39,861 nt of DNA from Methanocorpusculum sp. UBA424 (GTDB lineage: Archaea; Halobacteriota; Methanomicrobia; Methanomicrobiales; Methanocorpusculaceae), in assembly GCA_002498375.1 (NCBI GenBank), contig DAHC01000002.1, positions 1 to 39,861 of the forward strand, written 5' to 3'. The notes beneath the pieces are model-generated. The model saw only the letters and a list, made by a program, of their open reading frames with translations, had not been told where the DNA came from and searched no databases. Positions 8,458-16,676 of the stretch are shown here, one piece after another. A program made the translations under genes and the position numbers. Each line of letters starts with the position of its first letter. The first letter of the stretch is position 1.

Positions 8458-8714
8458 TCCAGATCCCCCATGATGAGTTTTGCGACGTAGAGTGTTCCGA
8501 CAAAGGAGAGAAGAGCATAGACGATCGCGACGTCGACGAAGATCGGCTGTTTGAACCAGAGCGAGAGGGTGATCATGATGATGACAACGAGGATGTTGAT
8601 CACATCAAGAGCGAGCATACGGTCTGCGTTCGTCGGGCCGCGCCAGATACGGACCCCGCACGCGAAGATGAGCAGGACGAAGATGATCGCCGCGATCATG
8701 AATATGTCGTTCAT
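8454..8714 (-). CDS. mbhB: Mbh subunit B (MrpF-like)
   Basis: A small MrpF/MnhF-type membrane protein of 86 residues. The signature is RIWRGPTNADRMLALDVINIL in the middle, flanked by hydrophobic helices. The frame is open seven codons further upstream, but the ATG at 8714 overlaps the mbhA stop as ATGA, as at nearly every junction in this operon, so I choose it. Confidence 0.9.
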   Translation of the reverse strand: MNDIFMIAAIIFVLLIFACGVRIWRGPTNADRMLALDVINILVVIIMITLSLWFKQPIFVDVAIVYALLSFVGTLYVAKLIMGDLE

Positions 8715-9250
8715 TCTGTGATCCTCCGGATCCATTTCACGAGATCGATCCTGGAAAAAATATTTCCTGGCTGCCTGACCGCGGCCGGGTCGCTGCCGAT
8801 ATCGAGACAGTGAACGTAGAGTTCGCGGCTCTCTTCATCCACGTCCACACTGGCCGTTCCCGGCTGATAGGTGATGGATGCGGAAAGAAGCAGGGCGCCT
8901 GCGTCGGTTTTCATACCTGGTGTGAGTTTGACGATCCCTGGTCTGATGTTTCTGCCGGTGATGACTTTCCAGGCAACGGTCAGATTTGCAATAATAAGTT
9001 CGATTAGAAACGGAATGATATAGACGATAAGAAGGAGCCAGCGAAGTGGGTTTGCCATTCTGTAGCTTTTTCCAACCCAGATTTTCCGACATATCAACCC
9101 GGTTATAATCGAAAGAATTAGTCCAATGATGAGTTCTGCAGATGACCAGAGAAGGATCCCGTCGTTTGGCAGAGCCGAGCCTGCAGAAAGTATCAGATAG
9201 ATGATGAATGCTGCAATGCCAGCGAGTATAGCAGGAAAAATGCTTTTCAC
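8711..9250 (-). CDS. mbhA: Mbh subunit A (MrpE-like)
   Basis: The first gene of the Mbh operon: a 179-residue MrpE/MnhE-type protein. Two or three N-terminal helices are followed by a further hydrophobic stretch (LLLIVYIIPFLIELIIANLTVAW) and a soluble C-terminal domain with SITYQPGTASVDVDEESRELYVH, the usual MrpE ending. The start codon is GTG, preceded by GAGGTG as a Shine-Dalgarno-like site. All thirteen downstream mbh genes overlap or abut, so the whole set probably makes one transcript. Confidence 0.92.
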   Translation of the reverse strand: MKSIFPAILAGIAAFIIYLILSAGSALPNDGILLWSSAELIIGLILSIITGLICRKIWVGKSYRMANPLRWLLLIVYIIPFLIELIIANLTVAWKVITGRNIRPGIVKLTPGMKTDAGALLLSASITYQPGTASVDVDEESRELYVHCLDIGSDPAAVRQPGNIFSRIDLVKWIRRITE

Positions 9251-9300
9251 GCTGCACCTCTGAGTTTGCTCTTATTTCTCATGATAAATTATCACATTAT
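9251..9300 (-). promoter_or_regulatory. Probable promoter and ribosome-binding site of the mbh operon
   Basis: Read on the minus strand, an AT-rich box (GATAATTTATCAT, about 9280-9292) lies 30-40 bases before the mbhA GTG. GAGGTG lies a few bases before the start codon. The box is a moderate match to an archaeal TATA element. The assignment is from position and composition only. Confidence 0.45.
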
Positions 9301-9472
9301 CTCCATACATGATTTTGTACAGACTCATACGTCGTGGATGATGCCTGTATCTATATTAATAAGGATGCCTGCGATTTATATTCTGCGTCGTGAACGGGTG
9401 ATTCGTTCGGTTTTCGTTCATGTTCCGGTCCCTAGCAGAGCAGATCTCTTTACGCGGCGGCGGGTTTGTAAA

Positions 9473-9525
9473 CAAGCGAGGGCCGTAGGCCCGAGTCGGA
9501 GAGCAAACCGAAGGTTTGCGACTGG
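9473..9525 (+). repeat. Dispersed double-hairpin repeat, copy A
   Basis: Two adjacent perfect hairpins: GGGCC-GTA-GGCCC at 9480-9492 and GCAAACC-GAA-GGTTTGC at 9503-9519. They are preceded by CAAGCGA and joined by a purine-rich linker. The same layout occurs at 11523-11583 and 37975-38030 with different but paired stem bases. This copy has no clear outer stem. It lies in the 518 bp non-coding gap upstream of the first DUF4013 gene; I see nothing else in that gap except promoter elements at its ends. Confidence 0.8.
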
Positions 9526-9710
9526 GCGGAGCCGATTTTTGCGTGGGCAAGGCCGGGCATATTTTTTGCCGCGAGGTATCTGCTGCCGGAAAGACTTTCA
9601 TGCGGGAGGATGATCATTCCCTGTCTTTGGATCGTGTTCCCAGACAATTTTCACCCATCCGTGCAAAAAAACCCGTTTATACTAAGATATCTGATGGAAG
9701 TCGGCGTGTA

Positions 9711-9767
9711 TTTTATATACTAGAAAGTTCTTCTATAAACTATCTCAAAAAAAGGAGATGGTATTAT
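9711..9767 (+). promoter_or_regulatory. Promoter and ribosome-binding site of the first DUF4013 gene
   Basis: The TATA-like box TTTTATATAC at about 9711-9720 is followed by a leader of roughly 25 bases with AAGGAGATGG as a strong Shine-Dalgarno site before the ATG. The same TATA sequence type (TTTTATATAT) precedes the paralogue at 11818. Confidence 0.7.
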
Positions 9768-9768
9768 T

Positions 9769-10392
9769 ATGTCAATTGGAATTGGAGAAAATTTAACCGG
9801 CTCTTTTGGTTTTGCAAAAGATAAACTCGTTGGGAGTATTGTCAACTGGATCCTTCTGATCATCCTGACCATTATCCCGATCGTCAACTTCATCGCAATG
9901 GGAACTTATCTGAAGGTCTACCGCGGAGAAGACCCGAAAGTTGAACACATCGGCAAATCATTTGTTGACGGTCTGCTTGCCTTAATCATCGCAATCATTT
10001 ACATGCTTATCCCGCTGATTGTCACCTCTATTGTATTTGCAGCTTCTATGGGATCCATGATGGCAGATCCCTTCGCAGGCCTGGCTGCAGCTGGAATCGG
10101 TGGAATTATTTGTTTGATTCTCTTTATTCTCTTTGCTCTCCTGATGATCCCTGCGATGATCAACTTTGCCCGCAAAGGATTCGGCGCAGCATTCAAGTTC
10201 GGTGAGATCTTCGGCATGATCGGCAAAGCCGGCTGGCTCAAGTACATCATCTCAATCATCTTACTTGCGATCATCTTCGGCATCATCGGCCTTCTCGGCA
10301 TGATCCCCTTCATCGGCTGGCTCATCATGCTGATCATCTACCCGTTCCTTATCGTCTGGGCAGCAAAGTTCTGGGCTAACCTGTTTGAGTAA
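9769..10392 (+). CDS. DUF4013 membrane protein, paralogue 1
   Basis: A 207-residue integral membrane protein of the DUF4013 family, of unknown function and common in methanogens. After a short polar N-terminus (MSIGIGENLTGSFGFAKDKL) come several long hydrophobic segments with Gly-rich turns. Conserved polar spots are YLKVYRGEDPKVEHIGKSFVDG near residue 50, PAMINFARKGFGAAFKFGEIF near residue 130 and the C-terminal WAAKFWANLFE. The paralogue at 11818 shares all of these. A T-tract just past the stop (about 10408-10416) may end the transcript. The family may organise or remodel membranes, but that is not established. Confidence 0.88.
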   Translation: MSIGIGENLTGSFGFAKDKLVGSIVNWILLIILTIIPIVNFIAMGTYLKVYRGEDPKVEHIGKSFVDGLLALIIAIIYMLIPLIVTSIVFAASMGSMMADPFAGLAAAGIGGIICLILFILFALLMIPAMINFARKGFGAAFKFGEIFGMIGKAGWLKYIISIILLAIIFGIIGLLGMIPFIGWLIMLIIYPFLIVWAAKFWANLFE

Positions 10393-10778
10393 GAACAAAA
10401 CTCACATTTCTTTTTTACTATAGGACTTACGCGGTGTTATCCCTGATTCGATTCATGAAGGACACTCCCGGCTTTTCTCTTGTGTCTGCACAAATACTGT
10501 ACACGAAACCGACGTACACCCTGTTGATCGGCCAGTCGGTTTAGTTCGTCTGAGATCGCACCGCGTACCTCTTATTAAAAAAAATCGGAAAAGTCGGCAC
10601 ACAGCCGGCTGATGGTCCCCGTACCTCAGATTTATCTCATCCCGCTCCAAAGATACTATGATCCCCGGCAGAGATCTGCCTGGAAAAATCACACGACGGC
10701 GCTTTACCGGCGTACTGCCGGTGAAATGATGACGAAACAGAAAAACAGATATGATACTGCAGAAAACAGGAAGGAACA
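10393..10778 (+). other. Non-coding gap before the cupin gene
   Basis: A gap of 386 bp. It begins with a T-rich run (CTTTTTTACT) that probably terminates the DUF4013 transcript. Near the end, AGGAAGGAAC is a good ribosome-binding site for the cupin gene. I see no gene, RNA or repeat in the middle. Confidence 0.5.
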
Positions 10779-11144
10779 ATGGCAGATTTTGATCTTGAAA
10801 TGACAAACAAACCCGTCAAAAAGCGGGAAGAATTATTGGGGAAAGTCCTCGACCTCAAAGAACTGGTCTCCTATCAGGATGGGGCGGTTTCGAGCCGGAT
10901 GATCGTCAGCAATAAATCCGGGAGCATCACCGTCTTTTCGTTTGATGAAGACGAAGGACTCTCCGAACACACCGCCCCATATGACGCCGTGGTCACGATC
11001 ATCGACGGCGAATGTGAGGTATGGATCGCCGGCAACACTCTCCAGATGAAAACGGGCGACACGATCATATTCCCGGCAAACGCCCCCCATGCGCTCAGCG
11101 CCATAACAAAATTCAAAATGACACTGACCATGATCCGGGGGTAA
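10779..11144 (+). CDS. Cupin-domain protein
   Basis: A soluble single-domain cupin of 121 residues. After about 30 charged residues come the beta-barrel strands. The first cupin motif region is EDEGLSEHTAPYDAVVTIIDGECEVWI near residues 55-80, and the second is GDTIIFPANAPHALSAITKFKMTL near residues 92-115. The usual metal-binding HxH is reduced to a single His in motif 1 (SEHTAP), with another in motif 2 (NAPHAL), so metal content is uncertain. The ATG follows AGGAAGGAAC. The next gene begins seven bases after the stop, so the two are likely co-transcribed. Its ligand is unknown. Confidence 0.85.
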   Translation: MADFDLEMTNKPVKKREELLGKVLDLKELVSYQDGAVSSRMIVSNKSGSITVFSFDEDEGLSEHTAPYDAVVTIIDGECEVWIAGNTLQMKTGDTIIFPANAPHALSAITKFKMTLTMIRG

Positions 11145-11150
11145 CTTCAG

Positions 11151-11429
11151 ATGGGCGGGAATGATAACGACGGATATTACTGCACCATCTGCGGCGGTAT
11201 CCCCCCGGACAAGATCCACGTCCGGCAGATCCTCGTAGACGGCAAAGCAACCGGAATCGACAAACTGGACTGGATCATTGCCGAGGTGAAAAAATTACAT
11301 CTTACCGACGACACCGCGATCACCGAAGAACTGCTCAAACGGACAAAGGTGCTGAACTATGTTCCCACAAAAAAGACAAGAGAGTATGAGAAAGCTCTGC
11401 TGAAGGAATATAAAGATCCAACCCGGTAA
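11151..11429 (+). CDS. Small conserved CxxC protein of unknown function
   Basis: A 92-residue soluble protein with a half zinc ribbon near the N-terminus (YYCTICGGIPPDKIHVRQI) and a helical, charged C-terminal half. With only one CxxC pair, metal binding would need a dimer or other ligands. Similar small proteins are, as I recall, found next to cupin genes in other methanogens. It follows the cupin gene closely and probably shares its transcript. I do not assign a function. Confidence 0.72.
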   Translation: MGGNDNDGYYCTICGGIPPDKIHVRQILVDGKATGIDKLDWIIAEVKKLHLTDDTAITEELLKRTKVLNYVPTKKTREYEKALLKEYKDPTR

Positions 11430-11817
11430 CTTCCTGCCAGTTCTCCCCCGGATCCTGGAAAAAACCGGGGGAAGAACGGGAGCCGGGTCAAAATTACCTC
11501 ACACGATATAAAAGCGAAGCTTTGCGAACAAGCGAGGGTCGAAGACCCGAAGCGGAGAGCAAATCTCTGATTTGCGGTTCGCAGTTTTTTCTCATGCTTC
11601 CACACCCAACAACCTCCTTTCCAAATTGGGGCCACCCCCACATCGCATAACTCCTATCAAATTAAATTCAGCCCGTACATCAGATCTTTCAATAGTATCA
11701 CCCCGCATAACTCCTATTCCTTCCTGTGTGCAAACCCCTCCCCCTCCTTTAAGCGAATCGTTTTATATATCTCTGCATCCTTCAACTATCTGTCTCATTC
11801 ATTGAGAGGAAAATCAT
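11430..11817 (+). promoter_or_regulatory. Non-coding gap with repeat B and the promoter of the second DUF4013 gene
   Basis: A gap of 388 bp. Its first half holds repeat copy B (11523-11583), followed by a T-run and a stretch with TCCACAC that is also found around the hsdS-hsdR spacer. Its last part has a TATA-like TTTTATATAT (11761-11770) and GAGAGGA just before the ATG at 11818. I see no gene in it. Confidence 0.7.
11523..11583 (+). repeat. Dispersed double-hairpin repeat, copy B, with outer stem
   Basis: The outer stem TGCGAAC (11523-11529) pairs with GTTCGCA (11577-11583). It encloses two hairpins, GGGTC-GAA-GACCC (11536-11548) and GCAAATC-TCT-GATTTGC (11559-11575), forming a potential three-way junction of about 61 nt. 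A run of six T follows directly, as at an RNA 3-prime end. Copies at 9473, 37975 and, inverted, 37545 keep the shape with changed stem bases. Confidence 0.8.
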
Positions 11818-12480
11818 ATGTCAATAGGAATTGGAGAAAACTTAACCGCATCCTTCGGGTTTGCCAAAGATAAACTCGCCGGCAGCCCGGTCACCTGGCT
11901 CATCCTTTCGATCCTGAACCTCGTCCCGATCGTCGACTGGATCGTCTACGGGGTGTATGTCAAAATTCTGCGCGGCGAGGAACCTGATCTCGAGAATCTG
12001 GGAAAGTCCTTTGTCGACGGGCTTCTCGCCCTCATCATCGGCCTTATCTACATGATCGTGCCGATCATCCTGATCATCTTTGTCTCAGTCGGCATGTTCA
12101 CCGTCGGCTCCGTCACCGTGACCCCGGGAGACCACTCCGTTCCGGGAATATCCGAAGCAGCGGGCTTTGCCGTCATGTTCGGTCTGATCATCCTCAGTTT
12201 CGTTGTGGCGTTCCTGTTCTCCCTGCTCGCCACACCGGCAGTCGTCAACTTTGCCCGCAAAGGATTCTGGGCAGCATTCCGGATCGGCGAACTGGTACGC
12301 ATGATCGGCAAAGCCGGCTTGCTCAAATACATCGTTTCACTCATCCTCCTCTGGATCATTTTCAGCGTGATCGTCTTCATCTGCATGCTGATCCCGATCA
12401 TCGGCTGGATCGTTCTGATCTTCGTCCTGCCGTTTTTGTACTTCTGGGCATCCAAGTACCTTGCAAACCTCTTCGAGTGA
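11818..12480 (+). CDS. DUF4013 membrane protein, paralogue 2
   Basis: A 220-residue DUF4013 membrane protein, clearly paralogous to the one at 9769. The first 20 residues are nearly identical (MSIGIGENLTASFGFAKDKL), and the YVKILRGEEPDLENLGKSFVDG, PAVVNFARKGFWAAFRIGELV and ASKYLANLFE blocks are shared. The middle loop is longer (TVGSVTVTPGDHSVPGISEA). The two genes are separated by the cupin pair. A T-run (CTTTTTTTTACC) follows the stop. Function is unknown. Confidence 0.88.
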   Translation: MSIGIGENLTASFGFAKDKLAGSPVTWLILSILNLVPIVDWIVYGVYVKILRGEEPDLENLGKSFVDGLLALIIGLIYMIVPIILIIFVSVGMFTVGSVTVTPGDHSVPGISEAAGFAVMFGLIILSFVVAFLFSLLATPAVVNFARKGFWAAFRIGELVRMIGKAGLLKYIVSLILLWIIFSVIVFICMLIPIIGWIVLIFVLPFLYFWASKYLANLFE

Positions 12481-12800
12481 TCTGCCGGCCCAAAATCTTT
12501 TTTTTACCGGATCCCGCCTGGGGCTCTCCGCGCTTTTTTGCTGTCCATCCGGATACAAACCCTCCAGTCTGCTCCCTCCAAAAACAGGACACCTGTCAGG
12601 ATAAAAAGACACCGCCCGATCCTTCACCGGCGCATATCAGAAAAAATGTGGGATTTTCTGATACTTTTCTTCTGACAGGGTGACATCAGCCCCAAAAAAT
12701 CCGTCATTCAGCAACATCAGCATTTAGTGGTCTGCAATAGGAAACAATATATAGAACTGCAATACAACAAATATGTGCAACAAGCGAAACAGGAAAAGCC
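12481..12800 (+). promoter_or_regulatory. Non-coding gap with DUF4013 terminator and grpE promoter
   Basis: A T-tract at about 12496-12504 ends the DUF4013 transcript. Near the other end, CAATATATAG at about 12745-12754 is a good TATA box for grpE, and CAGGAAAAG precedes its ATG. I looked for a CIRCE-type inverted repeat of the bacterial heat-shock kind and did not see one. The middle holds nothing I can identify. Confidence 0.6.
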
Positions 12801-13334
12801 ATGGACAAACACACCGAGCCTGCGGAGGTCAGAAAAACTGCGTCTTCAAAGGCAGAAACCACTAACCCGGATGAAAATCCCGTTCCTGAAACCACTGTTG
12901 TTGACGAACTCACAAAAAAATACGATGAACTCAATGACAAACATCTTCGTCTCGCAGCCGAATTCGAAAACTACAAAAAGCGTGCCAAACGCGATCAGGA
13001 AAGTGCCGTCAGGTATGCAAATGAAAAGTTTGCGCTTGACATCCTCGACATCCTCGACAACTTCGAACGTGCTCTCAAAAGCGACGACGATAATCTTCGT
13101 GACGGGCTAGAGCAGATCCACAAACTGTTTCTCTCCATTCTCTCGAGAAACGGCATTGAACCAATGAACATCACGGGAGCCTCATTCGACCCCGCCCTCC
13201 ATGAAGCCGTAGCCTGCATCCCCGCAGACGCTCCAGAGGGTGCGATCCTCGACATCGCCGTTCCTGGTTACACGATCCGCGACAAAGTACTTCGTCACGC
13301 AAAAGTGGCCGTAGCAAAGAAAAAAGAAGAATAA
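12801..13334 (+). CDS. grpE: Nucleotide exchange factor GrpE
   Basis: GrpE, 177 residues, the co-chaperone that releases ADP from DnaK. A variable acidic N-terminus is followed by the long coiled-coil helix (EFENYKKRAKRDQESAVRYANEKFALDILDILDNFERAL, residues about 54-92) and the C-terminal beta domain ending GYTIRDKVLRHAKVAVAK. The gene is 14 bases from dnaK and heads a grpE-dnaK-dnaJ cluster. Mesophilic methanogens are known to have obtained this Hsp70 set from bacteria; many hyperthermophilic archaea lack it. Confidence 0.97.
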   Translation: MDKHTEPAEVRKTASSKAETTNPDENPVPETTVVDELTKKYDELNDKHLRLAAEFENYKKRAKRDQESAVRYANEKFALDILDILDNFERALKSDDDNLRDGLEQIHKLFLSILSRNGIEPMNITGASFDPALHEAVACIPADAPEGAILDIAVPGYTIRDKVLRHAKVAVAKKKEE

Positions 13335-13348
13335 TACAGGTACTAAAA

Positions 13349-15214
13349 ATGGCATCAAACAAAGTAATTGGAATTGATCTTGGAACTACCAACTCCTGCC
13401 TTGCTATTATGGAAGGCGGAAGCCCGATTGTTATCGCAAACGCAGAAGGATTCAGAACAACCCCGTCCGTCGTAGGATTTTCCAAAGAAGGCGAAAGACT
13501 CGTCGGCAACGTTGCAAAACGTCAGGCGATCATCAACCCCACGAGAACCGTAAGCTCGATCAAACGGTACATGGGTACCGACCACCCGACCGAGATCGAC
13601 GGTAAGAAATACTCTCCGCAGGAGATCTCTGCAATGATCCTGCAGAAACTCAAGATGGATGCAGAGGCATACCTCGGCGAGAAAGTCGACAAAGCCGTCA
13701 TCACGGTCCCTGCCTACTTCAACGACGCCCAGCGTCAGGCAACCAAGGATGCAGGCAAGATCGCCGGACTTGAGGTCCTTCGTATCATCAACGAACCGAC
13801 GGCCTCTGCCCTTGCATACGGACTCGACAAAGAAAACGAAGTCACCGTCCTTGTCTACGATCTCGGCGGAGGAACATTCGATGTCTCCATCCTCACTCTT
13901 GACGACGGACTCTTCGAAGTCAAATCGACCGCAGGAAACAACCGTCTCGGCGGAGACGACTTCGACGCACGCGTCGTTGACTTCCTCGCCGACGAGTTCA
14001 AGAAGAAGGAAGGCGTCGACCTGAGAAAGGACCCGGTCGCCCACCAGAGACTGAAGGATGCTGCAGAGAAGGCAAAGATCGAACTTTCCTCCCTCCAGAA
14101 GGCAAACATCAACCTCCCGTACATCACCGCGACCTCCGACGGACCAAAACACCTGGATGTCGACCTGACCCGTGCAAAGTTCGAGCAGCTCATCGGTGAC
14201 CTCGTCCAGAAGACCGTCGAACCCGTCAAGCAGGCATTAAAGGATGCAGGCCTTAACGCCTCCGATATCAACCACGTCCTCCTTGTCGGCGGATCGACCC
14301 GTGTTCCGGTCGTCATTGAGACGATTCGAAACCTCCTCGGTAAAGAGCCCGACAAGACCCTGAACCCTGACGAGTGTGTCGCACTCGGCGCAGCAGTTCA
14401 GGGAGCAGTTCTCACCGGCGAAGCAAAGGACGTTGTCCTGCTTGATGTCACCCCGCTGACGCTTGGTATCGAGACCCTCGGCGGCATCGCCACCAAACTC
14501 ATCGAGAGAAACACCACCATCCCGACCAGAAAGAGTCAGATCTTCTCGACCGCGGCAGACAACCAGACCTCTGTAGAGATCCATGTTGTCCAGGGAGAGC
14601 GTCAGTTCGCCCGCGATAACTTCAGCCTCGGCAGATTCCAGCTCACCGGCATCCCGTCAGCACCCCGCGGCATGCCGCAGATCGAGGTCACCTTCGATAT
14701 CGATGCAAATGGTATCGTTCACGTCTCCGCAAAGGATCTTGGGACCGGCCATGAACAGTCGATGACCATCACCGGCAGAAAAGATCTCAAAGACGACGAG
14801 ATCGAAAAGATGGTCAAGGACGCAAAACAGTTCGAGGAAGAGGACAAGAAGCGCCGCGAAGAGATCGAACTCAGAAACAACGCCGACAACGCCGTCTACG
14901 CAGCGGAAAAACTCGTGAACGACAAAGAGACCGCCGACAAGATCGACGCCGAAGACAAGGAAAAGATCTCCTCCGGCGCTGCAGCTCTCAAAGAAGTCCT
15001 TGCAAAAGAGGATGCAGCTTCTGAAGAGATCAAAGAGAAGATGGACGCCCTTCAGGAAGTCGTCTTCGCGGCGACCTCGAAGATGTACCAGAAGATCCAG
15101 GAAGAACAGCAGGCGGCAGGCAAAGCGGCCGGTTCCGGATGTGAAGGCAACTGTGACTCCTGCAAAACCGACGACAATGTCGTAGACGCAGACTACGAAG
15201 TCAAGAAGGACTAA
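13349..15214 (+). CDS. dnaK: Molecular chaperone DnaK (Hsp70)
   Basis: The ATP-driven Hsp70 chaperone, 621 residues. The nucleotide-binding domain begins KVIGIDLGTTNSCLA, with the phosphate-2 motif VYDLGGGTFDVSIL near residue 170 and the adenosine motif LLVGGSTRVP near residue 312. The linker DVVLLDVTPLTLGIETLGG and a full substrate-binding domain follow. The tail is unusual in holding a short Cys pair (CEGNCDSC) before the usual acidic end VVDADYEVKKD. It sits between grpE and dnaJ with short gaps, as one likely heat-shock transcript. Confidence 0.98.
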   Translation: MASNKVIGIDLGTTNSCLAIMEGGSPIVIANAEGFRTTPSVVGFSKEGERLVGNVAKRQAIINPTRTVSSIKRYMGTDHPTEIDGKKYSPQEISAMILQKLKMDAEAYLGEKVDKAVITVPAYFNDAQRQATKDAGKIAGLEVLRIINEPTASALAYGLDKENEVTVLVYDLGGGTFDVSILTLDDGLFEVKSTAGNNRLGGDDFDARVVDFLADEFKKKEGVDLRKDPVAHQRLKDAAEKAKIELSSLQKANINLPYITATSDGPKHLDVDLTRAKFEQLIGDLVQKTVEPVKQALKDAGLNASDINHVLLVGGSTRVPVVIETIRNLLGKEPDKTLNPDECVALGAAVQGAVLTGEAKDVVLLDVTPLTLGIETLGGIATKLIERNTTIPTRKSQIFSTAADNQTSVEIHVVQGERQFARDNFSLGRFQLTGIPSAPRGMPQIEVTFDIDANGIVHVSAKDLGTGHEQSMTITGRKDLKDDEIEKMVKDAKQFEEEDKKRREEIELRNNADNAVYAAEKLVNDKETADKIDAEDKEKISSGAAALKEVLAKEDAASEEIKEKMDALQEVVFAATSKMYQKIQEEQQAAGKAAGSGCEGNCDSCKTDDNVVDADYEVKKD

Positions 15215-15231
15215 ACCTCCTTTTTTCGGGA

Positions 15232-16371
15232 ATGGAAAAAATGGGTTCGGAATCGTACTATGATGTCTTGGGTTTGCCCCGTAACGCTACGGAGACAGAC
15301 ATTAAAAAAGCTTACCGAAACCTCGCCAAGAAGTATCACCCGGACGTCTGTAAGGAGCCCGGGGCTGAGGAGAAGTTCAAGTCGATCAACGAGGCGTATG
15401 ATGTTCTTTCTGACGAGAGCAAACGCCGGCAGTATGATCAGCTCGGACATGATAATTTCACGAATGCATCGAAGGGCAACTATTCCGGTGCAGGAGGTGC
15501 AGGATTCAATGCGGACTTCTCAGGATTTGGAGATATCTTCGATTTCTTCGGCGGAGGAGGACGCAGACAGAGCGGACCAAGAGAGGGCGACGATCTTTTG
15601 ATGCGGATCCAGATCACGCTGGAAGAGGCGGTGTTTGGGACGCAGAAGGAGATCGAGGTGATGCATACGGAGAGCTGTCCGGACTGTGACGGGACAGGCA
15701 GTTCAACGAAGAAGACCACGACCTGCAGCAAATGCGGCGGAACGGGTCAGATCAAACAGGTGAAGAACTCGATCTTCGGCCAGATGGTCACCCAGTCCCC
15801 GTGTCCAAACTGCGGCGGAAGAGGAAAGATCCCCGAGTCGCCGTGTAAGACCTGCGGGGGAACAGGAAGGACCAAGATCCGCAGAAAGGTCACGGTCAAT
15901 GTTCCGGCAGGCATGGACAGCGGCATGCGTCTTCGCATGGAAGGATACGGCGAGGCAGGAGATTACGGAGCGAGAAACGGCGATCTGTATATCGAAGTCT
16001 ATGTCGTGGCAAATCCGAAGTTCGACCGCGAGGATGACAATCTGATCACGCAGTATGAGATCTCGCCGGCACAGGCGGCTCTCGGCTGCGAGGTGGAGAT
16101 CGAGACGATCGACAGAAAGAAGGTCATGCTCAAGATCCCGGCAGGAATCTCCTACGGAACCCGTCTTAGAATCGCCGGCGAAGGTGTTCGAAGACGCGGC
16201 AACTACGGAAATCTGCTGGTTCGAATCGTGATCGCGACCCCAAAGAAGCTCTCCTCGGCTGAAAAAGAGCTGTATCAAAAGCTGCTCAAGGCCGAAGGAA
16301 ACGCCGGCTCTTCTTCCTCGAAGGATGACGAGAAGGAAAGCCGCAGCAAAAAGCGCGGGATTTTTAAATAA
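15232..16371 (+). CDS. dnaJ: Chaperone DnaJ (Hsp40, type I)
   Basis: A full type I DnaJ, about 379 residues. It has a J domain with HPD (KKYHPDVCKE, residues about 33-42) and a Gly/Phe linker (GDIFDFFGGGGR). Four zinc-finger repeats follow: CPDCDGTG, CSKCGGTG, CPNCGGRG and CKTCGGTG. The C-terminal substrate domain includes VNVPAGMDSGMRLRMEGYGEAG. Two ATGs three codons apart (15232 and 15241) are possible starts; the second gives the more typical MGSESYYDVLGL. A T-run lies between dnaK and dnaJ and may cause partial termination. Confidence 0.96.
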   Translation: MEKMGSESYYDVLGLPRNATETDIKKAYRNLAKKYHPDVCKEPGAEEKFKSINEAYDVLSDESKRRQYDQLGHDNFTNASKGNYSGAGGAGFNADFSGFGDIFDFFGGGGRRQSGPREGDDLLMRIQITLEEAVFGTQKEIEVMHTESCPDCDGTGSSTKKTTTCSKCGGTGQIKQVKNSIFGQMVTQSPCPNCGGRGKIPESPCKTCGGTGRTKIRRKVTVNVPAGMDSGMRLRMEGYGEAGDYGARNGDLYIEVYVVANPKFDREDDNLITQYEISPAQAALGCEVEIETIDRKKVMLKIPAGISYGTRLRIAGEGVRRRGNYGNLLVRIVIATPKKLSSAEKELYQKLLKAEGNAGSSSSKDDEKESRSKKRGIFK

Positions 16372-16375
16372 GTGA

Positions 16376-16515
16376 GGATGGAGTGATGGGAACCATCACT
16401 CCATCCGAAACGGGGAGCAAATCTTTGATTTGCGACTGCGGGTCGGATGCGAAGCAGACGACCTAAGCTGAGCAAACCAAAGGTTTGCGACCAAGTGAGG
16501 AAATCCCCTCCTCAC
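16376..16515 (+). repeat. Array of five hairpins directly after dnaJ
   Basis: Five stem-loops follow one another: a perfect 14 bp stem with GAA loop (16376-16406); GCAAATC-TTT-GATTTGC (16417-16433); GGTCG-GA-TGC-GAA-GCA-GA-CGACC (16441-16463), whose tandem GA/GA internal loop could form sheared pairs; GCAAACC-AAA-GGTTTGC (16472-16488); and GTGAGGA/TCCTCAC (16495-16515). The second and fourth match stem 2 of the dispersed double-hairpin repeat. It could be a 3-prime UTR structure, a terminator region or a separate RNA. The remaining gap up to purH holds only a T-run and the purH promoter. Confidence 0.75.
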
Positions 16516-16640
16516 TGACGATTATCTCCCACTACAATATATATGTAAACACCCCCGGATCGGTGCTCTTTGCAAAGGAGCATCTCCGTCTCACCCCTCT
16601 TTTTTTGCCTTTCATCACCCTGATCAAAACAGAAAGTGCC

Positions 16641-16676
16641 ACCCTTAATTAACCCGCGCGTCTATAGTAATAGATA
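16641..16676 (+). promoter_or_regulatory. purH promoter, probably giving a leaderless transcript
   Basis: CCTTAATTAA at about 16641-16650 is a TATA-like element 27-36 bases before the purH ATG, which places the transcription start at or next to the start codon. There is no Shine-Dalgarno sequence between them. This arrangement fits a leaderless archaeal mRNA. Confidence 0.5.

Noticed and set aside
12481..12800. CIRCE-type heat-shock operator upstream of grpE
   Set aside because: The expected inverted repeat with a 9 bp spacer is not present; only an archaeal TATA box is visible.
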